Part shown: in pieces, positions 34,667 to 45,439 of the stretch
Numbering within the stretch: the first letter of the stretch is position 1
Layout of the letters: the number at the start of each line of letters is the position of its first letter
DNA from: Alopecurus myosuroides
Lineage: Eukaryota; Streptophyta; Magnoliopsida; Poales; Poaceae
Direction: 5' to 3'
DNA length: 64,000 nucleotides
NCBI GenBank assembly: GCA_028641055.1
Contig: CM054060.1
Location: 62,091,371 to 62,155,370 of the forward strand
The notes under the pieces: generated by a model
What the model was told of the DNA's origin: nothing
The model's input: the letters and a program-made list of their open reading frames with translations, nothing else
The model's database searches: none
Translations under genes and position numbers: made by a program

Positions 34667-35256
34667 TGGTCTAGTATATTCAAAAAATGCAGCTCCCAGG
34701 TTTTGCAACATATTTGTGGTTGATGCTTCACAAAAAAAGCCATTTTTCACACTCGGAGAATAGAAAATGGTTTTTTTATTCAATGAAAAGGAAAACTTTC
34801 TTCGGGAACATTGTCCGTTCTTACAATATGCATGTTTGTGTGGAATATGGGCATATTTAAACAAACTATGCCATGGATTTGGCCATTACACCCGTCATTT
34901 GGCCCGAAACCCTAGAATGTTCGTAGGAGATAGCTCATTTATGTGAACATATTTTCAACACAACTGTCGTATTCCAAGTTTATTATTTTTGGTGGATACT
35001 AGGACATATATAATGACACCACGCGAAGGTCTTGCATCATTTTGGGGGTTTTTTAAATTTTCTGGAATTTTCTAAGTCGGTTTCGTGAAAAAGTCAAGAA
35101 GGCGGGCATGACCGTTCGTATCTTGGGCTTGAATATTGAGAAACTCTTGGTGTATCTCTGATGAAATAGGTAGTTGTGTACCTAAAAATGATTTTTTCCA
35201 AAAATCATGAGCAAACTAGGAGGCAACTGTAGTTCAAATTTTCCCCGTTTCCAGCT
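34667..35256 (+). repeat. Tandem duplication inside CACTA, unit 2
   Basis: Second unit; near-identical to 33993-34582, implying a recent event. It ends exactly where the following ORF fragment begins. Confidence 0.93.
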
Positions 35257-35636
35257 ACGGCGGCCACTTCGGCAGCGACAATTTCGGCGGTTTCGACCCC
35301 AACCAACTGCACTCGTTCGGCGGCGTACCCAGCGGCGCCGGGACGGGGCTCGACCTGAACGAGTTGTACGAGGTGTCCCTGGGATTGCGCCGGGACGGCG
35401 CGGCGGCCGGGCAGGCTCAGTCCGGGCGCACACTGCTGTTCGAGGACGACGCCCACAACCTGTTCGACGTTGGTCCCCAGGCCTCCTTCGGCACCTAGGC
35501 GCCCTCTGGCGGCTACGACTTCGGCACCCATGCCTCATTCGGCACCCAGACTCAAGATGGTGACGGGAGCGCCGTTGTCGACGAGGAGCGAGACGTCGAC
35601 AACGCCGATGAGGACGAGGATCAAGATGTTGATGGC
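35257..35636 (+). pseudogene. Gly/Asp-rich transposon ORF fragment
   Basis: Open on plus: YGGHFGSDNFGGFDPNQLHS, then GTGLDLNELYEVSLGLRRDG, an in-frame TAG after QASFGT, and an acidic end VDEERDVDNADEDEDQDVDG. The composition resembles accessory ORFs of grass DNA transposons (compare the acidic tail at 32212). The fragment is joined on the left to the CACTA repeat and on the right, at about 35636-35640, to the LINE. I do not know its function. Confidence 0.45.
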
Positions 35637-37120
35637 GTCGGGGATGTTGTCGGCTCCGTCCTTCTTTGGGAGGAGTGCGATGTTGGCCGTGTTGATAACC
35701 TTGAAATTGTTGATGGATAGCTCGGAGAAAGCATCACCGACGCTCATGATATCTTCCTTAATAACATGCCTACATGAACGGAAGAAGTTTGAAGTGAAGC
35801 CGATGGGGCCAGGAGCTTTGTGGTAAGGAAGGTCTATGACAGCAATCTGAATCTCGTCCTCGGAGAACGGTAGCCAAAGATCGTCCATAATTTTAGCGGG
35901 GGGCCCAAGAGTGTCCTAGTTGAAATCAAGTTGGCTTTCTCACTGGTTGACCACCCACCCTCCATTCTTCTTCAACCTTTGGATAACGTTCTTACGGCGA
36001 CTGGAGTTGACATGAAGGTGGAAGAACTTCGTGCTCGCATCACCTTCCCGGAGAAAGCTTATACGGGAAGCTTGCCGTTTGCGGGAGCGCTCCAAAACAG
36101 ACAGCCCCATAACCTGACGTTTGAGTGCGGCGCGGAGGGTGTACTCATCATCAGAGAGAGACCTGGATTTCTGTGCGGTGTCGAGCTGGAGGATCACGTC
36201 AAGGGCCATAATGAGCTGCTGTTTAAAGTTGGAGAAGAGGCCCCTGCTCCAACTGCGGAGTCTTATAGCCGTAAGCTGAAGTTTGTGATACAGGACATGA
36301 ACAGGCTGAGTGTGAGAACATGGGCTTGCCCAGGCAGTGGTGACGACATCGGTGTATCTAGGCATCTTTGTCCAGAAATTCTCGAAGTGGAAGGCGGGAG
36401 GTTTGCGCGGACCACTATGGTTGGAAAGCAACAGGGGGCAGTGGTTGGAGAGCGAGGAAGACAGGGACTGCATGATGTGATGGTCGAAAGTCAGATCCGA
36501 GTCGGCGTTGCAGAAAGCCCTGTCGAGTCTGACCAAAGTCGGATCCCGACGCTCATTACTCCAAGTGAATTTCCTATTTTGCAACTTTATCTCCTTGATC
36601 TAGCAGGTTGTGAGGGCCTGGCGGAACTGGCGCATAAGTCGAAGGTTCATATTGTCGTTGTTCTTGTCCGCAGCCCAGGATCAACCATTTGGAATTGTCT
36701 TGCGGAGCCGCGGCGATGGCTTCGTCCAGGAAGCCCCTTTTCTCAGCATCTGAGCTTGGGCCACAGACCGTAGTGATCTTGAAGGTGGTGCCACATGCAC
36801 GAATGGTGACGGTCGCCGAGATGAGGTGGGTGCCAATATGGATGTTCGACATGTCGGCATGGTCCTCGTCCCAAAGAAGCAAGATGCCACCTCTATTGCC
36901 AATTGCGGGACGATGGGCGAAAGACCTCAATTTGGACACCCTCCCCCCCCCAAGGTAGCTTGCGGTTCGATGATCGATAAAATCGAGCTTTGTCTCATGG
37001 ATGCAGGAGATATGGCAAGTAGTCTGTGCGAGCATTCCATGAACGGTGTCTTTACGGGCTTGATCGTTGAGGTCGCGGACGATCCAACATAGGATGTCGA
37101 GGATGAGGCTTAGCATGTTG
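35637..37120 (-). pseudogene. LINE ORF2: endonuclease and start of reverse transcriptase
   Basis: Reading minus from 37120: an APE-type endonuclease (RDLNDQARKDTVHGMLAQTT, HETKLDFIDHRTASYLGG, FKITTVCGPSSDAEK, WLILG), a frameshifted gap, then NRKFTWSNERRDPTLVRLDR, AFHFENFWTKM and FLREGDASTKFFHLHVNSSR. The RT start follows (PYHKAPGPIGFTSNFFRSCR, NTANIALLPKKDGADNIPD). The sequence breaks off there, before the RT catalytic FADD region, and runs into unrelated DNA. RT normally continues DYRPISL. Endonuclease and linker frames are interrupted by stops and frameshifts, so it is inactive. Confidence 0.9.
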
Positions 37121-37339
37121 GTGTCGAGGAGAGGATGCGATCAGGCAAAGGAGCAGAAAGACCAAGTAGAGGTCGCGACGAGGGCGACATAAAAGCTTAA
37201 GCGAAGCCGTAACTAAAGGAAAGCACAGAGTAGCGCGAGGCTCTTGTAGTCGAGAGGGCGAAGAATATCATCACGGGGCGTGTCGAAGTGAAAAACAATA
37301 GCAGCATAGTTGAAGTGAAGTGCAGTAGCAGTGGCGATA

Positions 37340-37366
37340 GGGGGGGGGGGGGGGGGGGGCGGGGGG
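37340..37366. repeat. Poly-G tract (G20, C, G6)
   Basis: Lies between LINE ORF1 and ORF2. Such tracts are prone to sequencing and assembly length errors. Confidence 0.8.
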
Positions 37367-37530
37367 TTGACAAGCCCACCCCCAATTGGCCTTAGGGGAA
37401 GTAACATGACAAAGCATCATCGAGCAGAACTAGGAGGTGCTGGTGGCGTCGAAGAAACTAGGCGCTAGAATCAAGGGCCACCGTAGTGGCAATTTCATTT
37501 CCTCCTGGGCCGGCCATTGCGATGAGAACT

Positions 37531-39240
37531 TCATCTGCCGCGTTGACGGCGGGCATCTTGAGCCTGAAAAAGAGCCCCTAGGGCGCCGACAGCAGCAAGA
37601 GGTAGGGCGTTGTGGAAACTCTCCACATATTTCTTCCTAGCTTGGGCGAGGGGCATCTTCGCGGGGTCGTAACCCATCTTCTTAGCAAGGACATGCACAT
37701 ACTTGTCCATAGCAGGCATGAGGGGCTTGGCACCAAGCCTAGAGCTGCGACGAAGAGGGTCACGAGGCGCCAAGGAGAGGCATGGCTGAACCGCAGCGGG
37801 CGCAGGGCGTTGCAGGCTGACAGCGGGCGACGCGCATGGTAGGAGCAGCGCATCCGGGATGCTGAAGAGGCCACCCAACGAGTGTGCCCCAGCCTCCCCT
37901 GCAGCCGCGCTGGGCATGTGATCGTGCAGAACCAGCAAGGACGCAAAAGGGAAGGCGTCGGAGAGAAGGTCGCCGATCAAAACGTCTTCCGGGGTCTCTT
38001 CCAGCATGGAGTCCACTACCAAGACAGGCGCATGGGTTGGTTTGAACCAAGCTTCAATCCCATCTTCGTCTTCCCAGGAGGCCGGAACAGGGCGACGCGC
38101 GTGGCACGAGCCAAGGGTGACATATGAGGTGTCGACTTCATCCAGCTCAATCCCCCACGCCCCAAGCTCCGGCCGCGCGATAAGCATAGTCTGTGTCTCG
38201 CCGTCAGAAGTAACAGAGAGAGCTGGGGAGTGGCTGGGCTTGTCGAAGCAGAGGACCGGAGAGGCCAGCCTGGAGGAGGATGCAGTAAAACCCCGGCGGC
38301 GTCGCGCGGATTCCGGCGAGCCAGACGTGGAAGGTCTGGCCAAACGGCGAGATCGCAGGTGGCGTGACTGAGCGTTCCGGCGCCGGCGACGGCGAGCCAA
38401 GGAAGCCCGGCATGGACGCCCGTGCCACCTCCAGCCCAGTGCTCATGAGCGGCATCGGAGAGGCGGCGTTCCGGCGGAGTGGGGACCATGACGGCGGCCA
38501 AAAGAGCGGTGCCGCGGAGAACGCTCCCTGTCGCTGTCGTCACGACGCGAAGATGAACGGCGGTGACTGCTGGAAGAAACACGGCGGCAGGAGCTGCGGT
38601 GCGTGCCACCGTCACATCGCGCACCGCCGTCGTCGCTATCCTCGTCACGATGGCCGCGGCGCAAGGCCCGATCATTGCAGCACTGCCCGCTCCTGGAGTG
38701 CTCGCGGGCATTGTCCTCCCTGGAGCGCGAGCGATCGCCTCTGTGCCTGCTCTGGCTGCGACCCGAGCCACGCCAGGAGCCGCCAGCACCATCGTCGCCG
38801 TGACGACTCTGGCTACGCCCCGAGGAATGCCTAGAGCCGCCAGCAGGGTCGCCGCCGTGGCGGTTACTCTTGGAGTGGCGATCATCGGCCCGGCGGCTCC
38901 GGCTCAGTGGCGGGATTGGCGCAGAGAGGACTGAGGAGGCGCCCACAAGCGAGCCGTCGATGACGCCCCGCTGCCACGGCGGGAGCTCGCGTGAGGAGGG
39001 CCGAAAAGCAGAGACATCAGCCCCCCATCCAGCGCGGGCGCTCCCGCGAAATCCTGGATGCAGTCCAAGTGAAGCAGCACGCGGAAAGTCATCCTGCACT
39101 TCCACTGATCCGGGCGGTCCTCGGCGACGCAGACGAGAGAGGAGACGCCGCCGGGCGGTTTGTTGGCGAAGGTGCACCAGAACACCTTAGCTATCTTGTG
39201 TGGCTCCGCCGTCCAAGCCCAAAGGCCGACATGTCTTCCA
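37531..39240 (-). pseudogene. LINE ORF1 (nucleic-acid-binding protein), frameshifted
   Basis: The N-terminal part reads KIAKVFWCTFANKPPGGVSS and CRMTFRVLLHLDCIQDFAGA near 39185-39050. An Arg/Ser-rich region follows (SRSREDNAREHSRSGQ around 38700). The C-terminal part contains SSRLGAKPLMPAMDKYVHVL and YDPAKMPLAQARKKYVESFH near 37770-37620. This order is typical of ORF1 in grass LINEs, and it lies just upstream of ORF2 on the same strand. The frame shifts at least twice between the three parts. Confidence 0.8.
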
Positions 39241-39330
39241 TGGTGGTGAGCCCTGGTCGAGAGATAAGCTATCTTGATCGTGTTGTGTGTTTATAGTTTG
39301 TTTTCCTTGTGAAAATAAACATGTGAGATA

Positions 39331-40463
39331 TGACAGGGCATCGAGGATTAGAAGTTGTTGCACAAACCTGCAAGAAAGTCAGAGCAGAGAGAGGAGATGA
39401 TGAACAAAGATATCTTGAGGACGAACATGGTAGAACCACACAGGTGGGATTGCACGGTACATGTGTCTGGCATTGCAAATGCAGCTCTATAAGCCATCGT
39501 CACTTATAGCAGAAACCTGAACGACTTCAGACGGCCATTTTCGTCTACCTGTCCTGACCCCCATTACGCCGTCCACGCGTCGAGCGCGGCCGGCCGGCGG
39601 CGCGCGTGGATCATAGGCGGAGCTAGACTGGCCGTGGAGGCTGTGCAGGGCGAGCTCCGTCCCGAACCGCCCCCTGCTAGCTAGCCAGCTTTGTCGCGAA
39701 CGTTCTCCTGCCGCGAGCATCCCGCTGTAGGTTGTTCTCGCCGGCACTCCAGGTTTTTTTTCCAACCGGGCTGCCCCCTGCCGGCACTCCAGCTGTAGCG
39801 CGTCGAGCATAGAGCAGGATTCTTACATCCTTACGTCGAGCTCGCCCATCGCGCGCACTTCCTGCTGCCACCGTTGTCTTTGCTGCGTATAACAAGCGGC
39901 GCCAGAGAAGCTATGCCCAAGCGCCACCCGATTGGGCGAGCTTTGCCGGCAAGGCCATTCGGCGGCATCGCCGTTGCCAGCAAGGCCATTCTTGTCTGCA
40001 TTTTCGTCGAACAGGTTACGTGCGTCTGTGTCCGCTCGTGTTCCGGTCTCAGAGTGGAACTGTGGAAGCAGATAACCCTGCTCGCGCTTCCTGTGTTCAC
40101 TGGCACTTGAGCCCCGGCGGCGATGGCGTCCAGGACTCCAGGATGCTGGCGATTGCCTTCGCGGTGGGGAAGACGCAGAGTGTCCGACAGAAACCATGTG
40201 TAGTGTCCCGTTGCTCCAAGCCCGCGCATAAGCTCTGCCCGCGTTGCAGTTGTAGTATATCCAGCACAGTGGTATCAGAATGCAGAACATGTAGTAGTAT
40301 CCAGAACGAAACAAATGCAGAATCACCAGTAATCTGATACACGAACTTCTGCGCTGTAATGCTTACTCTTCTGTAAAAGGACACTACATTTTTCTTTAAG
40401 AACATCACAAAGGTGGATCCATCAGTTCCAAAGAGAAAATTTCACAAATCATTTTTTTATGTA
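39331..40463. other. GC-rich region with unassigned ORFs
   Basis: From 39500 to 40250 GC is high and several overlapping ORFs occur, mainly on minus. The most coherent ends RDTTHGFCRTLCVFPTAKAI and stops at 40097, but there is no motif and no clear gene structure. It may be a promoter or first exon of a degraded gene. I cannot support a call. Confidence 0.3.
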
Positions 40464-40587
40464 CTCCCTCCGTCTCAAAATAATTGTCTCAACTTTGTCT
40501 AAATATGGATGTATCTAGACATGTTTTAGTGTATAGATGCATCTATATATAGACAAAGTTGAGACAATTATTTTGAGACGGAGGGAG
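40464..40587. mobile_element. Stowaway MITE (124 bp)
   Basis: TA at 40462-40463, CTCCCTCCGTCTCAAAATAA to TTATTTTGAGACGGAGGGAG, TA at 40588-40589. A long hairpin centred near 40526. Same subfamily as 3811-3933. Confidence 0.95.
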
Positions 40588-40702
40588 TATATATAACAAA
40601 AGAACAAATTTATATCATCCCTGAAGAGTTTACATCCAATCCATGGAACAAATTGGCCAGAAATTGGGTCTAACAGAGGTTTGCATTCTACAAAGCTACA
40701 CA

Positions 40703-40795
40703 TCAGTCAACAAGCAGAACTTCAGGCTTGAGCTTGCGGTCCTTGAAACGTTCTAGCAAATGCTCCCAAGTATTTCCGTATGCCCGTAGTACATG
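40703..40795 (-). CDS. Terminal exon of an unidentified gene (partial)
   Basis: A minus frame reads GNTWEHLLERFKDRKLKPEV, LLVD and then TGA at 40705-40703. The amphipathic, charged composition looks like a genuine C-terminus rather than transposon noise. Its frame stays open upstream to about 40822 but the intervening bases are low-complexity, and I find no convincing acceptor. Upstream exons cannot be found to the right. About 115 bp of possible 3' UTR separates the stop from the Stowaway at 40464-40587. Family unknown. Confidence 0.4.
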   Translation of the reverse strand, partial: HVLRAYGNTWEHLLERFKDRKLKPEVLLVD

Positions 40796-40876
40796 TAAAA
40801 CGGAAGTATAAACACAAGTACACACATGTAAAACAAAAGTATAAGTGTATTTCCGTCAAATAAGAAGTATAAGTAC

Positions 40877-41049
40877 ATGCACATCATCGTGAAAAAGAAT
40901 TCATCAGTAAACTAGTAGTACATGAAACTGTTGCAGCGTTTCAATTCGTACGAGGACCATGGCACTTTTTGTAGTATACACATAGTAGGGCGACGATATA
41001 AAGAACGTAGAAGACGTGGTGGACCGGAAAAACTCCGAACTCTGCTAGA
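40877..41049 (-). pseudogene. Left duplicate of the small membrane-protein gene, distal part
   Basis: On minus it encodes LAEFGVFPVHHVFYVLYIVA and the rest of the C-terminus KKCHGPRTN* (stop at 40941), matching 46321-46505 with two substitutions visible near the end (F62 to H, F74 to C). The 5' half of the same duplicate lies at 45710-45777, 4660 bp away, because a Helitron interrupts the Tyr51 codon. The open frame 40941-41171 that reads through the junction is a fortuitous fusion with Helitron sequence. Confidence 0.85.
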
Positions 41050-41570
41050 CTAGGTGAATGCCCGTGCGTTGCTACGGCCATCGAGTTCCCTTCATTAATG
41101 CTAATGTGCAACATGTCCCTCATCCTTGTGCGCTGGTGATTTTTGCTGGTGTTTTCTCCAACTCTGAACATCTTGTTGAGGTGACATCAATAATTTTATT
41201 ATTATTCATGTGCATCCTAAACCATTGTCATGTTTCATCTCAAGCCGTGAGCTTTGTATTAGAGACATTACTTTACTTCATATGACTGTAGTAATACAAA
41301 ATCAATTGAATTGTTTCAAGGTCTACTACAATATCCTCAAAAAACAAATAAAATACCACGGATAAATAAGTCACATGTCCAGATAAAAAAAAGATAAATG
41401 ACGCTTGCAATCGTTGCTAAGTTGTAGGCGTTTGACATTATTCCTTTGAAGCTTCATCATAATACAAATGAAGCTCTTTAACATTGGAGATTGTGGTGGG
41501 ACAAGAGCTGTTAATCTGCCCCTGCGATGATTTAGACACAAAGATGTATGATATATGACTTGAAATCACT

Positions 41571-41786
41571 TTACCATTCAGCCCTGTCATGGCAATTACC
41601 TAACAAAAAATACAGAGTTAAATGAGTGCTGAATTGTGGTTGAAAATCAGTATAAGCTTCCTGTAGCTGCCATGACTCCGTCCTCCTTTCATGGAACTGT
41701 GAAGTACTAAGAAAATTTTCAGTAGCTTTAGATAAAATATCAACATTATTAATTTCAATACACTGGAAGTCCCAGCTTTTTGCCAA
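41571..41786 (-). CDS. Unidentified ORF fragment inside the Helitron
   Basis: A 71-residue frame begins AKSWDFQCIEINNVDILSKA, continues KATENFLSTSQFHERRTESW and ends near a GTAATT that could be a splice donor. The regular composition hints at captured coding sequence, but I cannot place it in a family and no flanking exon is evident. Confidence 0.25.
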   Translation of the reverse strand: MAKSWDFQCIEINNVDILSKATENFLSTSQFHERRTESWQLQEAYTDFQPQFSTHLTLYFLLGNCHDRAEW

Positions 41787-42125
41787 TCCTAAACCTCCTA
41801 AATTTTATAATTCATCTCACATATAGTACACAACCTTGACATCAGATTACAAATGTTCCAACCACAACCAAAAACTAAGGGAACTTCGCCATCTTCTAGC
41901 TTTATTATCCAAATTGTTTTTTTTTCATTGCCCCTGGATGGTGACAAATCGAATTGCAATCCGCAAGAAATGGCAGCTTGTGATGATCCGACCCAAGAAT
42001 AGCAGGGAAATGAATTCCTGCTAATTGTTCATCATAGAAGAGTGGGCGAGGTGGAGAAGATGGATGATAATGATACTTGCGTTTGTTGGGATGCTCGCTA
42101 CCAAAACTTAGATGTGCAAAGTCCT

Positions 42126-42282
42126 TCTTTTATAGACTAAGAAAGCTGGCATGCACCTCAGAAATTCCTTTTTTTATAGATTAATCAAGCAGGCAGGCCC
42201 TTAGTTGTGACTCTTCCAGATTACCAATTTAGAAGTGGAAAGAATTTTTTTTGTAGATTAAACAAGCAGGCATATGCAAGGT
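42126..42282 (+). repeat. Three imperfect copies of a ~30-bp motif in the Helitron
   Basis: TTTTATAGACTAAGAAAGC, TTTTATAGATTAATCAAGC and TTTGTAGATTAAACAAGC, each followed by a TGGCATG/AGGCAGG/AGGCATA-type tail, occur near 42128, 42171 and 42248. Confidence 0.5.
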
Positions 42283-43369
42283 AGAATACCAAAATTGAAA
42301 TCACAGATAACTATCTTTGGCAGTCCGTAAATTTTGTACCCAAACTGCTAGTGGAACTATGGTTCTATCACTGCACTTTTATTTATCCATGACTGCAAAA
42401 TAATGGCCACTGATCCTTGTAGGGCTACAGATTGTGTGAGAATACCCACAACTCAGCCAGATGGTTCTCTCTCTCTCAAACATCTTATATCGTCTTAGAT
42501 AACAATGACATTGTTATGAATAGTGACATTGGTTTATATCATAGATCGTCTAGTAATTCAAAGAGTTTAACAGAAACTTTGCACAAAAGAAATAATCAGT
42601 GACCTTCGCTCAGTTTCAAATATCTCAAACAGCAAGCCCAGTCAAGTGTTCCAACTTCCATCAAAACTTTTTGTATAAATATCTACACTGGATTAGTAAT
42701 ATGGTCTTGGACAATCATATCGGGAACATATATACAATTTGAAAAAGGTATACGAACTGCACACATTCAACAGGGACAAATCTATTAGGGATTTTCACGA
42801 AGTAGTGTACATATGTGAGGTAAGTGGCAAACCTTGTGGAGATGCGGGAGTGTTGGAGAGTTGCAAGAGCGGTAGGATATGAGCGATCTTTTGGTGGATG
42901 GGCTTCTCCGTCTTGCCACTGTGGCCTTGGCTGGCCACTTGCAATACCAGTGTGTATCTCCAATCAAATGTCTATCTCCAATCAATCATCCTTTTATGCC
43001 AATAGCAATACCAGTGTATCCATGTTGTCGCCTATCCTAATCCTGACACACCAATCGTATTGGAGACGAAAGGCAGAGAGATCCATGTAACTTTCAGGTC
43101 ACTGGTGTCTTCTGAATATATTTATGCACCAAGACACGTTAAGAGTTCACAGGCTGTAACTAAACTCTATGGGACAATTAGCTCTTTCATGCGAAAGCTT
43201 CATGGGTTGCAGAGATTGATGTTTCCTAATAAACATATACCAGTTTGCAAAGAAGGTATTGTTACTGGACAATCAAAAACAAACGTTGTTGTAAAATGCC
43301 GATTACTGAAACTGAACATAGGAACATTTTGACCCTACCATCCTGCTTGTTTACCTGCTGTCCTTGCAG

Positions 43370-43397
43370 GCTTGCACGCAGTATCTCTCTTTAGATG
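43370..43397 (+). other. Possible captured micro-exon
   Basis: A 28-bp stretch lies between a strong acceptor (GCTGTCCTTGCAG) and a donor (GTGAGC). This is what a small exon within a captured gene fragment would look like. Its reading frame and parent gene are unknown. Confidence 0.25.
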
Positions 43398-45317
43398 GTG
43401 AGCATCCCCTCTAGGCCTGTCTCATATCCCGCATTTGTACTGAATTATGGATGAAAAAATAAAAATAAAAAAGGAACCAACACATCAATCCAGAGAGAAA
43501 ATAAATCACACGATCCAGCAGATTTTTCCAGTCATCAGTAAGCTTTGAAAAGTACATTTATTCAATCATCAGATAAAAAATAACACAAGTAGAAATCAGA
43601 ATGTTTGGAATCCATTAGTATTTACATTTTGCAGAACTATGAATGCATAGTTCTTACGATCCAGTGGAAAACTTCACCATCAATTGATTGTAACAGTGCA
43701 CAAAAGACTGTACTGGCAATAGGATAATCGATGATAAACATTATTTCTGCAAATCATAACACATAAACCTTTTTAATCCATAGTCTTCATAGTAAGGGAA
43801 GATTTATGTCCCAGAAACAATTATATAAATTGCACCTGTAATAGCAAATCAATCAAGCCACTATAAGAGATACAAATTAACCAAGCTAATATACGAGATA
43901 CAAATCAAGCCCAGGTGGAGCAGATGGCTGACAGTGTGACTTGTGGTTGCTGAAATGTTCATTACCTGTCGAGAATCTGGTATGTCCCTATTGCAGGTGA
44001 CCGTCGCCAACTCGGCATTTGTGTTGATATCAGCGCCAACTTAATTATCTCACCAGCCATTCCTACTCTTGATCTCCTCTCATGGTTGTGGATGCTCCAA
44101 TTGTCTGAATTTTTACAAGACAAACATTACACAACTGTTTAAGAAGAAAAACTATTGTGTTTGAGACATTGATTCTGGATTAGGTCCTTTCCTTGTATCT
44201 TAGTAGATCCCAGTCCACTGATTCTGGAGATCCACTCCGTTTTCTTTTATGTCAAAAAGAAGAAAGTATCAGACGGACAACTCATCATTTACACCCCGCT
44301 ATATATATATATCAAACGAACATAAGTAATTTTTGGTATATCAGCTATTGCTTTTATGTATCCCTAAGAACATAAGAATGTAAATTACTGAGAAAATTCT
44401 AAACAAAACAGATTGCCAACTTGTGTACAAAACAGAACATAAAACAGAAATGAACTTGCGCTGAGCAAAGATAAATATATGTTGAAATTGAGGAAATATA
44501 GTGCTCTGTCACAGCAAAACCTACAGAGCGACCAGTGGCCACAGTGTGAGAAAAGATATTTGGTCAGCTTGTTGAGTTCAAAGGCACTGGACAAGAGCGC
44601 GGCTGTGCACTGCTTCGAGCTCTTGATGCACACGCGCAAGGTGTAACTTTCCTGCTGCATCCTTGTCGAATGATGAAGCGAGCATACTCGAGACTGGAAT
44701 CTAAAAACAATGAAGTGATAAACAGGGTTGTGAAAATAGGAAACGGAAGGATCCAATCTGTCATTCAAACAAAGCAAATTCATATAAAAGTCAAAAGTGG
44801 CACTCACTTTATTCTGCTAAGCCTCTGAAACGAGATTGGTAGGCATGATCAGATGCGAGCTAACAATTACACGGTGGTGTGTTAAGACTGGGTACGTTTT
44901 CCATCCTGATGGCCATCAGTACATGGATGTCCTCCCATAGAGAGTAGCGAGTTACCAAGATGCTCCACATCCACGCTCGATGTAGGACTCGCCAGGGAAG
45001 GTGTCGAGGCGGCGCTGGTGTCAGCAATCGACGGGGGAGGAAGACAGGGCGGCGTTGGTGGCAGGGATCGACGGAGAAGACAGCTGGGGCGGCGCTTGAA
45101 ACAGCGGTCGTTGGGCCGAACTCGGATGGGCTGTAGTCGCGACACGGGGGAGGGGGTCGCGCCGCCGGAATTGCGCGATGCAGAGGAGGGGAGCAGGAGC
45201 GCCCCGCAAGTCATACTCTTCTCGCGTACTCTCACCGTCAGCTCCGCTTCCAACCTTGCCCCTCGTTGAGTTGTGACCCTCCTAGTACCCGCACCACCAC
45301 GTGATGTAGGTGTACAT

Positions 45318-45439
45318 CGGCGGAGAGATCCCGGCGTGCGAGCGGCCGGGTCGGAGGATGCAGAGGCCGAGCCATACGCGGCGGAGAGATCCCGGCGTGC
45401 GAGCGGCCGGGTCGGAGGATGCAGAGGCCGAGCCATACG
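45318..45439. repeat. Perfect 61-bp tandem duplication in the Helitron
   Basis: Two identical units starting CGGCGGAGAGATCCCGGCGT (45318 and 45379), each ending GAGCCATACG. The CGGCGG start recurs once more before divergence. A weaker relative lies at 45500-45560. The unit is not a multiple of three, so it shifts any ORF crossing it. Confidence 0.9.

Larger units (their letters stand above)
33423..35256 (+). mobile_element. CACTA transposon end with subterminal repeats (other end missing)
   Basis: Starts CACTACAGGAATCGGCCG, a CACTA terminal inverted repeat. The next 280 bp carry many TATGCCGACGGC / GCCGTCGGCATA units in both orientations (around 33440, 33461, 33480, 33538, 33590, 33657), the subterminal repeats of the Triticeae CACTA group. 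From 33700 on is the usual AT-rich flank (GGTCATAACTTTTGCATTCC). The matching right terminus (CCTGTAGTG) is absent, so the element is truncated or recombined, ending where the sequence changes at 35256. Confidence 0.85.

Noticed and set aside
36000..36773. 280-codon plus-strand ORF 35931-36773
   Set aside because: It is the antisense of LINE ORF2, whose minus-strand translation has clear endonuclease and RT motifs.
38006..38934. Plus-strand ORFs over LINE ORF1
   Set aside because: Shadows of the Arg/Ser-rich ORF1; no independent evidence.
40268..40285. TGGTATCAGAATGC resembling a copia primer-binding site
   Set aside because: No LTR end (…CA) directly before it and no gag after it; probably chance.
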